The notes under the pieces are model-generated. The model did not search any database. It was given only the letters and a program-made list of their open reading frames with translations, and was not told the origin of the DNA. Of a DNA stretch of 64,000 nucleotides, positions 8,635 through 16,736 are shown in pieces. A program made the translations under genes and the position numbers. This stretch comes from Phenylobacterium sp. (GTDB taxonomy: Bacteria; Pseudomonadota; Alphaproteobacteria; Caulobacterales; Caulobacteraceae). Where the stretch lies: positions 43,869-107,868 of the forward strand of contig NZ_SCTC01000022.1 of assembly GCF_004299445.1 (NCBI RefSeq), given 5' to 3'. Each line of letters begins with the position of its first letter. Positions within the stretch are counted from its first letter, which is position 1.

Positions 8635-10743
8635 ATGATGCAGGTGCGCCTTTCCGCCCTGGCCACGGCGGCCGCGACCGCCCTGCTGGCCGGCTGCGCC
8701 AGCGACAGCTCGGCGCCCAACGCGCTCTCCGCCGCGACCCCGACCTCGACGTCCGAGGGCGCCGCGACGGCGATGCCGTTGCAGATCGACAACTTCATGC
8801 TCGCCGACCAGAACTACATGGGTCACGAGCTGTATCGCGAGGCGGGCGACGCCAAGGCCGTCGTGCTGATCACCCACGGCAACGGCTGCCCGATCGTGCG
8901 CAACCTGGCGCCCAAGGTGAAGGAGCTGCGCGCCAAGTACGAGCCCATGGGCGTCAAGTTCATGATGCTCAACTCGAACCTGCAGGACAGCGCCGAGGAG
9001 GTGGCCAAGGAGGCCGCCGAGTACGGCTACGACCTGCCGATCCTGATGGACAAGAACCAGCTGGTCGGCGAGCAGCTGGGCGTCACGCGCACGGCCGAGT
9101 TCTTCGTGATCGATCCGAAGACCTGGAAGGTCGTCTATCGCGGCCCGCTGGACGATCGGCTGGACTACGGCGCGCAAAAGGCCGTGGCGAGCCATACCTG
9201 GACCGCCGACGCCATCGAGGCGACGCTGGCCGGCCGCCAGGCCATGGCCGCCGGCAAGCCAAGCCCGGGCTGCCTGATCGACTTCCCCGACCGCGGCAAG
9301 GTGGCCAAGATTTCCTACGCCAAGGACGTCGCGCCGATCCTGGAAGCCAAGTGCGTGGCCTGTCACATCGAGGGCGGCATCGGCCCCTTCGCGATGACCA
9401 GCTACGAGAAGGTCAAGGGCTTCTCGCCGATGATCCGCGAGGTCATCCGCACCGACCGCATGCCGCCCTGGAACGTCGACGCCCACATCGGCAAGTGGCA
9501 GGACGACAAGAGCCTCACCCCGTCCGAGATCAAGACGATCGTCCGCTGGGTTGAGCAGGGCGCCGAGCGCGGCGCGGGCCCCGATCCGCTGGCCAAGAAG
9601 CGGCCCGCCCTGGCCGAGTGGCCGATGGGCAAGCCGGACCTGATTCTCGAGATTCCGGCCTACACCATCCCGGCGTCGGGCGTGGTCGACTATCAGCGCC
9701 CCGCGGTGGCCAATCCGCTCACCGAAGGCAAGTGGGTCAAGGCCTCGGCCTACAAGGTGGGCGAGCGTCAGGCGGTGCACCACTTCCTGACCGGCTACCT
9801 CAAGGAGATGCCGAAGGACGGCAAGGGCAACGAGAGCCGCTGGGGCGCCTCGATGGGCGGCTACGCGGTCGGCGCCGAGGCCACGCTGTGGCCCTCCAAC
9901 ATCGGCACCTACCTCCCGCCGGGCGGCGCCGTGGGCTTCCAGGCTCACTACACCCCCTTCGGCAAGGAAGTGACCGACAAGTCGTACCTGGGCCTCTACT
10001 TCTACAAGGACAACGAGAAGCCCGGCCTGGTGATGCGCAACTCGGTGATCGTGGACAACTCGATCCGCATCCCTGCCGGCGAGGCGCGCCACAAGGAGAC
10101 GGCCTCGCTCGACGTGCCGAAGGAAATGCTGCTGTACTCGGCGTTCCCGCACGCTCACTACCGCGGCTATGCCTCGGACCTCTGGATCCAGTATCCGGAC
10201 GGCTCGAAGAAGCAGGTGCTGGCGATGCCGCGCTACGACTTCAACTGGCAGCGCGAATACACCTTCGCCGAGCCGCTGAAGGTTCCCGCAGGCTCGAAGC
10301 TGATCGCCAACTACTGGTACGACAACTCCAAGCAGAACCCGGCCAACCCGGATCCGAGCAAGACCATCGTCTGGGGCGACCAGTCCTGGGAAGAGATGTT
10401 CTACACGGCGATCCGCTACCGCTGGGTGGACGAGACGGCGACCAAGCTCACCAACTACGACGAGCTGATGGACCAGAACCGCCTGTTCGGCATGTTCGAC
10501 GACAACCTCGACGGCAAGATCCAGCAGGCCGAGTTCAAGGGTGAACTGGGCGACCGCCTGAAGCCCTTCTACGCTCAGATGGACCAGGACAAGTCGGGCG
10601 GCGTCGAGAACAACGAACTGATGGCGGCGCTGCAGGTCATGCGCCAGCGGATGCGCCAGCAGGCTTCGGGCCATCCGATGCCGTCGGCCCCGGCCGCCAC
10701 CACCAGCGCGGCCCCCGCGGCCAAGCCCGGCGGCGGACGCTGA
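8635..10743 (+). CDS. Multidomain lipoprotein: redoxin, cytochrome c, copper monooxygenase-like and EF-hand modules
   Basis: A 702-residue exported lipoprotein. The signal peptide MMQVRLSALATAAATALLAGC has a lipobox LAGC with the acylated Cys at 21. Residues 60-205 form an AhpC/TSA-like redoxin domain with one Cys in HGNGCPIVRN. A haem-c site CVACH lies at 240-244. Residues 300-600 resemble the copper type II ascorbate-dependent monooxygenase fold: HH at 382-383, HAH at 506-508, and a Met in QSWEEMF that could be the last copper ligand. Two EF-hand loops, D622-E633 and D650-E661, end the protein. GGGAGGA at 8621-8627 fixes the start. A periplasmic electron-transfer oxygenase is inferred, with unknown substrate. 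Confidence 0.85.
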   Translation: MMQVRLSALATAAATALLAGCASDSSAPNALSAATPTSTSEGAATAMPLQIDNFMLADQNYMGHELYREAGDAKAVVLITHGNGCPIVRNLAPKVKELRAKYEPMGVKFMMLNSNLQDSAEEVAKEAAEYGYDLPILMDKNQLVGEQLGVTRTAEFFVIDPKTWKVVYRGPLDDRLDYGAQKAVASHTWTADAIEATLAGRQAMAAGKPSPGCLIDFPDRGKVAKISYAKDVAPILEAKCVACHIEGGIGPFAMTSYEKVKGFSPMIREVIRTDRMPPWNVDAHIGKWQDDKSLTPSEIKTIVRWVEQGAERGAGPDPLAKKRPALAEWPMGKPDLILEIPAYTIPASGVVDYQRPAVANPLTEGKWVKASAYKVGERQAVHHFLTGYLKEMPKDGKGNESRWGASMGGYAVGAEATLWPSNIGTYLPPGGAVGFQAHYTPFGKEVTDKSYLGLYFYKDNEKPGLVMRNSVIVDNSIRIPAGEARHKETASLDVPKEMLLYSAFPHAHYRGYASDLWIQYPDGSKKQVLAMPRYDFNWQREYTFAEPLKVPAGSKLIANYWYDNSKQNPANPDPSKTIVWGDQSWEEMFYTAIRYRWVDETATKLTNYDELMDQNRLFGMFDDNLDGKIQQAEFKGELGDRLKPFYAQMDQDKSGGVENNELMAALQVMRQRMRQQASGHPMPSAPAATTSAAPAAKPGGGR

Positions 10744-10750
10744 TATATCC

Positions 10751-10772
10751 TGCGGCGCCCTCGCGCGCCGCA
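10751..10772 (+). terminator. Hairpin just after the multidomain lipoprotein gene
   Basis: TGCGGCG and CGCCGCA form a perfect 7-base-pair stem with an 8-base loop, starting 8 bases after the stop codon. There is no U-tract, so this may be an attenuating hairpin or part of the repeat that follows rather than a classical terminator. Confidence 0.4.
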
Positions 10773-10786
10773 GGCGCTCTCGGACA

Positions 10787-10864
10787 AACCGCAGAGAGCG
10801 CGGAGACACGCAGAGATGACGGATCGCTCGATCCCTCTGCGCATCTCTGCGATCTCTGCGGTTC
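10787..10864. repeat. Inverted repeat of the AACCGCAGAGA type
   Basis: The left arm begins AACCGCAGAGAGCGC (10787 onward) and continues with CGCAGAGATG. The right arm is its inverted copy, ending GCGATCTCTGCGGTT near 10863. The CGCAGAGA unit also recurs within each arm. It fills the spacer between two genes on the same strand. The 16 bases at 10763-10778 just upstream recur exactly at 24642-24657, beside a different palindrome. Confidence 0.75.
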
Positions 10865-10909
10865 TGCTTTAGCGGCGCCGCAGCGCCAGGACCGTGGCCG
10901 GAGAGATCG

Positions 10910-11896
10910 ATGCGCCTGCTGATCTTCGAAACGTCGTACCGCCGGCTGCAGGCGCAGATCGACGCGATCCCCGGCGTCGAACCCCTGGTGATGGGCCCCG
11001 GCGGAACCACAGTCTCCAACGGCCGCATCCTTCCCCCGGATCAGATCGACGCCGACGCGGCCTGGATCAACGGCGATGTCTTCTTCGTCCCGGAAGCACG
11101 CACCTTCATGGTGACGATGCTGAAGTCGCCCAGCCTGAAATGGGCGCAGAGCGGGGCGGCGGGCTTCGACAATCCGGTCTTCCAGCAGATCGTCCAGAAG
11201 GGCGCCCGGCTCACCACCAGCCACGGCCAGGCGGTGGGCATGGCCGACTATGTCCTCTGGGGCGTGCTCGACGCGCTGCAGGGCGGAGCCAGGCGCCGCG
11301 CCGCCCAGGCCGCGCATAAGTGGGAGCGCTATCCGTTCCGCGAAATCTCGGGCTCGCGCTGGGCCATCGTCGGCTTCGGCGCCATCGGCAGGGGCGTGGC
11401 TGACCGGGCCCGCGCGTTCGGGGCTCACATCACCGGCGTCCGCCGCAATCCCGCCGCCGACGCCTCAGCCGACCAGATCATCCCACCGGCCGACCTGATC
11501 TCGATCCTGCCGCAGACCGACGTGGTGGTGCTGGCCTGCCCGCTGACCGCAGAGACCCGCCACATGGCCGACGCCGCCTTCTTCGGCGCCATGAAGCCGG
11601 GCGCGATCTTCGTGAACGTCGGCCGCGGCGGCCTGGTGGACGAACCGGCGTTGCTGGCGGCCCTGGACAAGGGCGCGCCTGAGCATGCCGTCCTGGACGT
11701 CTTCGAGGCCGAGCCCCAGCCCGCCGACGGCCCGTTCTGGGACCACCCGCGGGTCACCCTGACCCCGCACTCATCGGGCATGAGCACCGGCAACGCGGCC
11801 CGCAACGACGCGCTGTTCCTGGAGAACCTCGCCCGCTTCGTGACGGGCGAACCCCTGGCCAACGAGGCCGACCCCAAGGACGTGCTGGCGGGCTAG
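10910..11896 (+). CDS. NAD(P)-dependent D-2-hydroxyacid dehydrogenase family protein
   Basis: A 328-residue cytoplasmic protein. The nucleotide-binding motif VGFGAIG lies at about 154-160. The catalytic triad of the family is present: Arg239 in NVGRGG, Glu266 in DVFEAEP and His287 in TPHSSG. These enzymes interconvert 2-oxo acids and D-2-hydroxy acids, such as glyoxylate, hydroxypyruvate or phosphoglycerate. The protein lacks an ACT domain and is too short to be SerA. The start ATG at 10910 follows GGAGAGATCG. The substrate is unknown, and no neighbour points to a pathway. Confidence 0.87.
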   Translation: MRLLIFETSYRRLQAQIDAIPGVEPLVMGPGGTTVSNGRILPPDQIDADAAWINGDVFFVPEARTFMVTMLKSPSLKWAQSGAAGFDNPVFQQIVQKGARLTTSHGQAVGMADYVLWGVLDALQGGARRRAAQAAHKWERYPFREISGSRWAIVGFGAIGRGVADRARAFGAHITGVRRNPAADASADQIIPPADLISILPQTDVVVLACPLTAETRHMADAAFFGAMKPGAIFVNVGRGGLVDEPALLAALDKGAPEHAVLDVFEAEPQPADGPFWDHPRVTLTPHSSGMSTGNAARNDALFLENLARFVTGEPLANEADPKDVLAG

Positions 11897-11925
11897 CCTC
11901 CGCCGCGAAGCGGCGGGAGGTGAAT

Positions 11926-12564
11926 TCAATCCCCCCAGAGGTCGTGGAGGTCGCCCTTGCGGTTCAGCATGCGGACGGCGCGTTTCACCACCTGCAGCAG
12001 GCGTTCGCGCCGGGCGGTCTCGTCGTAGGTCATCGAGCCCTTGGCCAGGCCTTCCAGCAGGAAGCGGCCCAGGTCGCGGCTGGTCTGCGAGCGGGGATCG
12101 TCCCCGGCGGAGACCAGGGCGCCCACGCGGTCGCCGCCCAGCTGGGCGTGGTCGAAGGCGCTCTGGGCGCCTGCCAGCCGCTCGGCCAGCATCGGATCGG
12201 TGCGCGCGGCGGCCTCCAGCTCGGCGAAGGCGCGGAACGGCAGCTCGTGCAGCAGGGCCCAGTATGAATCGATCGCCTGCTCGGCGGCGTCGACGCCGGG
12301 CGGCGCCGGGGCTGTGGCGGCCTGTTCGAACAGGCGCGCGCGGGCGAGGTCGATGTGGGCCACCGCCGCCTCGACCAGCTCCTCGCGGGTGGCGAAGTGA
12401 TAGAGCATCGCGCCACGGGTCAGCTGCGCGGCGTCGGCGATCACCGCGTTGGAGGCGGCGTGGTAGCCGATCTCGGCGAACAGACGCATCGCCGCGTCGA
12501 GAATGCGCGCGCGCGTTCTCTGCGACTTGGGCGTCGCCCGCATGGAATAGGTTCTGGCGTCCAT
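11926..12564 (-). CDS. TetR family transcriptional regulator
   Basis: A cytoplasmic DNA-binding protein of about 212 residues. The N-terminal helix-turn-helix reads RILDAAMRLFAEIGYHAASNAVIADAAQ and continues LTRGAMLYHFATREEL, the standard TetR pattern; the C-terminal two thirds would bind ligand and dimerise. Possible starts are the TTG at 12573 and the ATGs at 12564 and 12543; none has a strong ribosome site and I use 12564. It is divergent from the TetR-glycosyltransferase frame, with about 220 bases between them, so it could control either itself or that neighbour. The ligand is unknown. Confidence 0.85.
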   Translation of the reverse strand: MDARTYSMRATPKSQRTRARILDAAMRLFAEIGYHAASNAVIADAAQLTRGAMLYHFATREELVEAAVAHIDLARARLFEQAATAPAPPGVDAAEQAIDSYWALLHELPFRAFAELEAAARTDPMLAERLAGAQSAFDHAQLGGDRVGALVSAGDDPRSQTSRDLGRFLLEGLAKGSMTYDETARRERLLQVVKRAVRMLNRKGDLHDLWGD

Positions 12565-12748
12565 CGGACCCAATTTTCAGCGACCTGGGGAGGGCCTGCT
12601 CACGCTACGCCCCTAGCAATATGAGGGCGTGTCATGCCAGACCCTACGTCGCCGCAGGCAGGGCCGGATGCGCCGGAGTGGCTCTTTGTGCGCGGATTGG
12701 GCGCCAGGTGCGGCCCTTAGCGCCAGTTTGGGCGAACGGCGCTCAGCG

Positions 12749-12788
12749 TTGACTTACCGCTCGAACTCATGACAGTGCCACTGTCATG
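12749..12788 (+). promoter_or_regulatory. Perfect 10+1+10 palindrome over a start codon, with an upstream -35-like box
   Basis: CATGACAGTG (12768-12777), one C, then CACTGTCATG (12779-12788) form a perfect inverted repeat of the size bound by TetR dimers. Its last three bases are the ATG at 12786. TTGACT at 12749-12754 lies 32-37 bases before the ATG, where a -35 box would lie for an mRNA starting at or next to the ATG. No Shine-Dalgarno sequence is present. I infer a leaderless, autoregulated promoter with the operator over the -10 region and the start codon. Confidence 0.6.
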
Positions 12789-14192
12789 AAAGCCCCCCTG
12801 CCGAACCTGCGCGACCGCCAGCGGGAGGAGACCCGCGAGCAGATCCTGCGCGCCGTGGGCCGCCAGCTGGAAACCCGCAGCCTGGAAGACCTGAACTTCG
12901 CCGAGATCGCGCGCGATGCGGGCGTGGGCGAGCGGACGGTCTATCGCCACTTCCCCACCAAGGAAGCGCTGCTGGGGGCCTTCTGGGCCTTCCTGCAGAA
13001 CGAAGCCATCCGCCAGCCCGACAAGCCCAAGCCGGTGCGGTCGGACCGCCGCCTGCGTGAGGCGATCACAGCGCCGCGCGACGCCCTGCGGCCCATGCGC
13101 ATCCTGGTGGCCACCGACGCCTGGGAGCCGCAGGTCAACGGCGTGGTCCGCACGCTCACCCGCGTGGTCAGCGAGCTCCAGGGCATGGGCCACACGGTGG
13201 AGGTGATCCACCCCGGCCAGTTCAAGACCTTCCCGCTGCCCACCTACGCCGAGATCAAGGTCGCCATCGGCGTCTACGAGCCAGTGCAGGAGCGGTTCAA
13301 GGCGTTCGAGCCCGAGGCCATCCACATCGCGACCGAAGGCCCGATCGGCCTGGCGGCGCGGCGCATCTGCGTGGAGTGGAAGCTGCCGTTCACGACCAGC
13401 TACCACACCCGCTTCCCGGAATACGTCTCGGCCCGCCTGCCCCTGCCGCTGGCCGCCGGCTATGCGTACATGAAGTGGTTCCACAAGCCGTCGGGCCGGT
13501 TGATGGTCGCCACCCCCACCATGCGCGAGGAGCTGTCGAACCACGGCTTCCGCAACATCTCGGCCTGGTCGCGCGGGGTCGACACCGAGATCTTCCGACC
13601 CCGGGCGGAGGGCGAGCCCGACATCTTCGCCGACCTGCCCCGGCCGATCTTCCTCTACGTGGGCCGCGTGGCCGTGGAGAAGAACATCGAGGCCTTCGTC
13701 GCCCTGGACCTGCCCGGCACGAAGGTGGTCGTGGGGCCCGGACCGCAGCTGGAGGAGCTGAAGGAGAAGTACCCGGACGTGGTCTTCAAGGGGCCGAAGT
13801 CGGGCAAGGAGCTGGCCGACCACTACGCCTGCGCCGACGTCTTCGTGTTCCCGTCGCTGACCGACACCTTCGGGCTGGTGATCCTGGAGGCCATGGCGGC
13901 CGGCACGCCGGTCGCGGCCTATCCGGCGCCGGGGCCGATCGACCTGATCCCGGGCTCGGCCGCGGGCGTCCTGGCGCTGACCGCCACCGAGGGCCTGCGC
14001 GAGGCCTGCCTCCAGTGCCTGGAGCTTGACCGCAAGCGGGTGCGCGCCTTCGCCGAGAAGTTCTCGTGGCGGGCCTGCGCCGAGGATTTTGTGAAGAACT
14101 TGCAGCCCTATCCCGAGCCCGAGAAGACGCGGTTCTGGCGGCGCCTGCGGCGGCTGGCCCGGGTGCGCCGGCGCGGGCAGGACGCCGGCTGA
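12786..14192 (+). CDS. In-frame fusion: truncated TetR DNA-binding domain plus GT4 glycosyltransferase
   Basis: One uninterrupted 468-residue frame. Residues 10-75 are a TetR helix-turn-helix (EQILRAVGRQLE, then FAEIARDAGVGERTVYRHF and FPTKEALLGAFWAFLQNE). The TetR ligand domain is missing: after about 100 residues, M104 begins a complete glycosyltransferase group 1 protein (MRILVATDAWEPQVNGVVRTL). That part has the GT4 hallmarks FLYVGRVAVEKNIEAF and SLTDTFGLVILEAMAAG, and resembles the MgtA/SqdX branch that transfers sugars to diacylglycerol lipids. An internal start at 13095 is possible but has no ribosome site. The arrangement suggests a deletion joined two genes, placing the glycosyltransferase under the regulator's promoter; an assembly error is not excluded. 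Confidence 0.75.
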   Translation: MKAPLPNLRDRQREETREQILRAVGRQLETRSLEDLNFAEIARDAGVGERTVYRHFPTKEALLGAFWAFLQNEAIRQPDKPKPVRSDRRLREAITAPRDALRPMRILVATDAWEPQVNGVVRTLTRVVSELQGMGHTVEVIHPGQFKTFPLPTYAEIKVAIGVYEPVQERFKAFEPEAIHIATEGPIGLAARRICVEWKLPFTTSYHTRFPEYVSARLPLPLAAGYAYMKWFHKPSGRLMVATPTMREELSNHGFRNISAWSRGVDTEIFRPRAEGEPDIFADLPRPIFLYVGRVAVEKNIEAFVALDLPGTKVVVGPGPQLEELKEKYPDVVFKGPKSGKELADHYACADVFVFPSLTDTFGLVILEAMAAGTPVAAYPAPGPIDLIPGSAAGVLALTATEGLREACLQCLELDRKRVRAFAEKFSWRACAEDFVKNLQPYPEPEKTRFWRRLRRLARVRRRGQDAG

Positions 14193-14313
14193 CCGCGCCG
14201 CTCTATGACGCTTTTGTGACATCCGGGATTGGCGCGGGCCGCAACCCCGCGTAAATCGCCCGGCTCCAGGCTCGACGGACGTTCGAGCGGCGCAGGAGCG
14301 TCGAAGCCAGCCG

Positions 14314-14763
14314 ATGGGCAAGAAGACGGACAGGTTGCGGCCCGAGCCCGATCGGGAGCCGCGCACCCAGTACGCCGCCCTGCCCTGGCGCAAGGGCGCG
14401 GACGGCGCCGTCGAGATCCTGCTCATCACGTCGCGCGAGAGCCGCCGCTGGGTGATCCCCAAGGGCTGGCCGATGAAGGACATGGCGCCGGAGCACGCCG
14501 CGGCCCAGGAAGCCTACGAAGAGGCCGGCGTGCTGGGCGAGCCGCGCCACAAGCAGCTGGGCGTCTATCATTACGACAAGCGCCTGGCCTCGGGCCGGCT
14601 GCAGCACGTGCGGGTGATGGTGTTCCCGCTCAAGGTCACCGAGGCCCGCGACATCTGGCCCGAGATGGCCGAGCGCGACCGCCTGTGGTCGTCGCCCGCC
14701 GAGGCCGCGAGCCTGGTCGACGAGCCCGAGTTGCGGGAACTGCTGGCGAAGTTCAAGAGCTGA
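14314..14763 (+). CDS. NUDIX hydrolase (diphosphoinositol/diadenosine polyphosphate type)
   Basis: A 149-residue cytoplasmic protein with the NUDIX fold. The box reads GWPMKDMAPEHAAAQEAYEEAGV, given in two parts as GWPMKDMAPEHAAA and QEAYEEAGV. The metal-binding EAYEEAG core is intact, while Met and Gln replace the first Glu and the Arg of the textbook motif. The preceding WVIPKGWP segment is characteristic of the Aps1/DIPP-like branch, which cleaves diadenosine or inositol polyphosphates. It follows the glycosyltransferase on the same strand after about 120 bases. The substrate is inferred from subfamily only. Confidence 0.85.
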   Translation: MGKKTDRLRPEPDREPRTQYAALPWRKGADGAVEILLITSRESRRWVIPKGWPMKDMAPEHAAAQEAYEEAGVLGEPRHKQLGVYHYDKRLASGRLQHVRVMVFPLKVTEARDIWPEMAERDRLWSSPAEAASLVDEPELRELLAKFKS

Positions 14764-14765
14764 GC

Positions 14766-14908
14766 CCCATCCCTCCCCGTCGGGGAGGGACAGATCGCGG
14801 AGCGATCAGGGTGGGGAAGTGTGGGCCGGAATGCAGAGGTCAGGGAGGATCAACACGCCCCCGCCCGGCCTCGGCTCCGCCTCGTCCACCCTCCTCGGAG
14901 GGAGGGAA
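14766..14908. repeat. GC-rich palindromic intergenic repeat
   Basis: The segment starts with the hairpin CCCTCCCCG-T-CGGGGAGGG (14771-14789) and continues with CAGATCGCGGAGCGATC, itself self-complementary. It ends with CCACCCTCCTCGGAGGGAGGG on the far side. It lies between the convergent NUDIX and phnE genes and may also serve as a bidirectional terminator. Similar GGGGAGG-based elements appear at 22412-22637 and 63887-63945. Confidence 0.65.
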
Positions 14909-14910
14909 GG

Positions 14911-15723
14911 CTAGAGAAGCCGCCCGCGGATCGCCTGACTCAGCATGTCGATGCCGACCACCGCCACGATGATCACGATCACGATGGCGCCCGTCTCGGA
15001 ATAGCTGAAGCTGTTCATGCTCTCGTACAGCACCTGGCCGATGCCGCCCGCGCCGATCAGGCCCAGCACCGTGGCGCTGCGGCTGTTGGATTCGAACCGG
15101 TACAGCGCATAGCTGGTCCACAGCGGCGCCACCTGGGGGATCACGCCCCAGACGATCTCATGCAGCTTGGCGCCGCCGGTGGCGCGCACGCCCTCGACGG
15201 GGCCGCGATCGATGGACTCGGTGGCTTCCGAGAACAGCTTCGCGAGCACGCCCGAGGTGCCGATCGCCAGCGCCATCACGCCGGCCAGCGGCCCCGGCCC
15301 CACGGCCACCAGGAAGATCATGCCGATGACCAGATCCGGGATCGATCGGACGATGTCGAGCGCGCGGCGGATGGGCCACTGGATGAACCACGGCGTGATG
15401 TTGCGCGAGGCGAGCAGGCCCAGCGGGATCGCCGTCAGGATCGCCAGGAACGTGCCCCAGATCGCCATCTGGATCGTCTGCCACATCTTGGAGACGTAGA
15501 GCTGCCAGTTGGTAAAGTCGGGGGTGACGAACCCGCGTCCCAGCTCCTGCATGTTGGACGAGTTCGAGAACAGCAGCGGCAGCTTGTAGAGCTCGGCCGG
15601 GCCGAACGCGATCAGCAGCAGAGCGACCAGCACGCCCCAGATCAGGAGATCCGGGACCTTCTGGGCCAGCGTCTTCTGTGGCGGCGGCGGAACCGCGCCG
15701 GCGGGACTCGTCGTCGCGGTCAT
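14911..15723 (-). CDS. phnE: Phosphonate/phosphite ABC transporter permease PhnE
   Basis: A 270-residue inner-membrane permease with about six transmembrane segments. The coupling-loop region ATESIDRGPVEGVRATGG is the EAA-type motif that contacts the ATPase. RSIPDLVIGMIFLVAVGPGPLAG is the conserved core of PhnE proteins (given here as RSIPDLVIGMIF and LVAVGPGPLAG). It is the last gene of the phnC-phnD-phnE operon; its ATG overlaps the phnD stop by four bases (ATGA). No C-P lyase or phosphonatase genes are nearby, so the substrate could be phosphonate, phosphite or another phosphorus compound. Confidence 0.9.
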   Translation of the reverse strand: MTATTSPAGAVPPPPQKTLAQKVPDLLIWGVLVALLLIAFGPAELYKLPLLFSNSSNMQELGRGFVTPDFTNWQLYVSKMWQTIQMAIWGTFLAILTAIPLGLLASRNITPWFIQWPIRRALDIVRSIPDLVIGMIFLVAVGPGPLAGVMALAIGTSGVLAKLFSEATESIDRGPVEGVRATGGAKLHEIVWGVIPQVAPLWTSYALYRFESNSRSATVLGLIGAGGIGQVLYESMNSFSYSETGAIVIVIIVAVVGIDMLSQAIRGRLL

Positions 15724-16736
15724 TGGGCGGCGGCGGGCTCGATGGCGCGCTTCTGGGCGGCTTCGGCGCGGATCTTGTCGAACTCGGCCTGGGCCTTGGC
15801 GATGCGGCCGGCGTCGCCCGAGCGCTTGGCGGCGGCCAGCGCTTCGCCGGCCTCCATCTCGCGCACCGGATCCAGGTAGCTGTTGTCGGCCGGCTTGAAG
15901 CCGCCATAGGCCAGGCCCTTCAGGACCTCGCGCTGGCGGGCGGCCTTCTCGTCCGTGCCCGTGCCGTAGGTCAGGAAGAACTGGCGGATCTTCTCCTTCA
16001 GCGCCGGGTCCAGGTCGCGGCGCACGACGATCGACGACTCCGGCAGCGGCGGGCTCTCCCAGATCGTCTCGACCTTGGCGGCCAGCTCGGGGCTCTGGCG
16101 GGCGAAGAACAGCAGGCCGACCGAATTGTTGGTCGCCACGTCCAGAACGCCGTTGGCCACCGAGAAGGCGTTGGCCTGGTGACTGGCCGAGCGCACCGAC
16201 TTGAAGCACTTGGCCGGCTCGATGTCGCGCGGCGTGAACAGGTAGGTCATCGGCGCCAGCGTGCCCGAGGTGGACTGGGTGTCGCCAAGGCCGAAGTTCA
16301 GGGTCTTGTCGCAGGACAGGACCTTGTCGAGCGTGATCCCGCTGCCCTTCTTGACGATGATCACCGACTTGTAGGTGGCCTCGCCGCCGGCATCGACCAC
16401 GCGGCCCAGCACTTCGGCGTCGGCCCGACGCACCGCCTGCAACGCAGGCGAGGCCGAGAACCAGCCCATGTGCACCTGCTTGAAGCGCATCGCCTCGACC
16501 AGGCTGGTGTAGTTGGTGGCGAAGTAGGGCTTCACCTTCACGCCGATCGACTCCGACAGATCGGTGAGCAGCGGCGTCCACAGCGGCTCCATCGACGCTT
16601 GGTTCTCGGCCGACAGGATCGAGAAAGTCAGTTCGGTGGGCGCGCCGGTGTCGGCGGCCTTCTCCTGGGGCCTGCCGCAGGCGCTGAGCGCCAGCGCGGC
16701 CGCGGAGAGGGTGAGGATGAGGGTGCGGCGGATCAT
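15720..16736 (-). CDS. phnD: Phosphonate ABC transporter substrate-binding lipoprotein PhnD
   Basis: A 338-residue periplasmic binding protein anchored as a lipoprotein; the signal is MIRRTLILTLSAAALALSAC with lipobox LSAC. Central segments such as YFATNYTSLVEAMRFKQVHMGWFS (split as YFATNYTSLVEAMRF and KQVHMGWFS) match PhnD-type binding proteins, which capture the ligand for the membrane permease. The open frame extends upstream to 16868, but that portion overlaps phnC and is not plausible. The ATG at 16736 overlaps the phnC stop as ATGA, which fixes the start and implies translational coupling through the operon. Confidence 0.9.
   Translation of the reverse strand: MIRRTLILTLSAAALALSACGRPQEKAADTGAPTELTFSILSAENQASMEPLWTPLLTDLSESIGVKVKPYFATNYTSLVEAMRFKQVHMGWFSASPALQAVRRADAEVLGRVVDAGGEATYKSVIIVKKGSGITLDKVLSCDKTLNFGLGDTQSTSGTLAPMTYLFTPRDIEPAKCFKSVRSASHQANAFSVANGVLDVATNNSVGLLFFARQSPELAAKVETIWESPPLPESSIVVRRDLDPALKEKIRQFFLTYGTGTDEKAARQREVLKGLAYGGFKPADNSYLDPVREMEAGEALAAAKRSGDAGRIAKAQAEFDKIRAEAAQKRAIEPAAAQ

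Noticed and set aside
8551..11028. An 825-codon minus-strand frame over the multidomain lipoprotein
   Set aside because: The plus strand shows signal peptide, CxxCH and EF-hands; the antisense frame has no recognisable domain.
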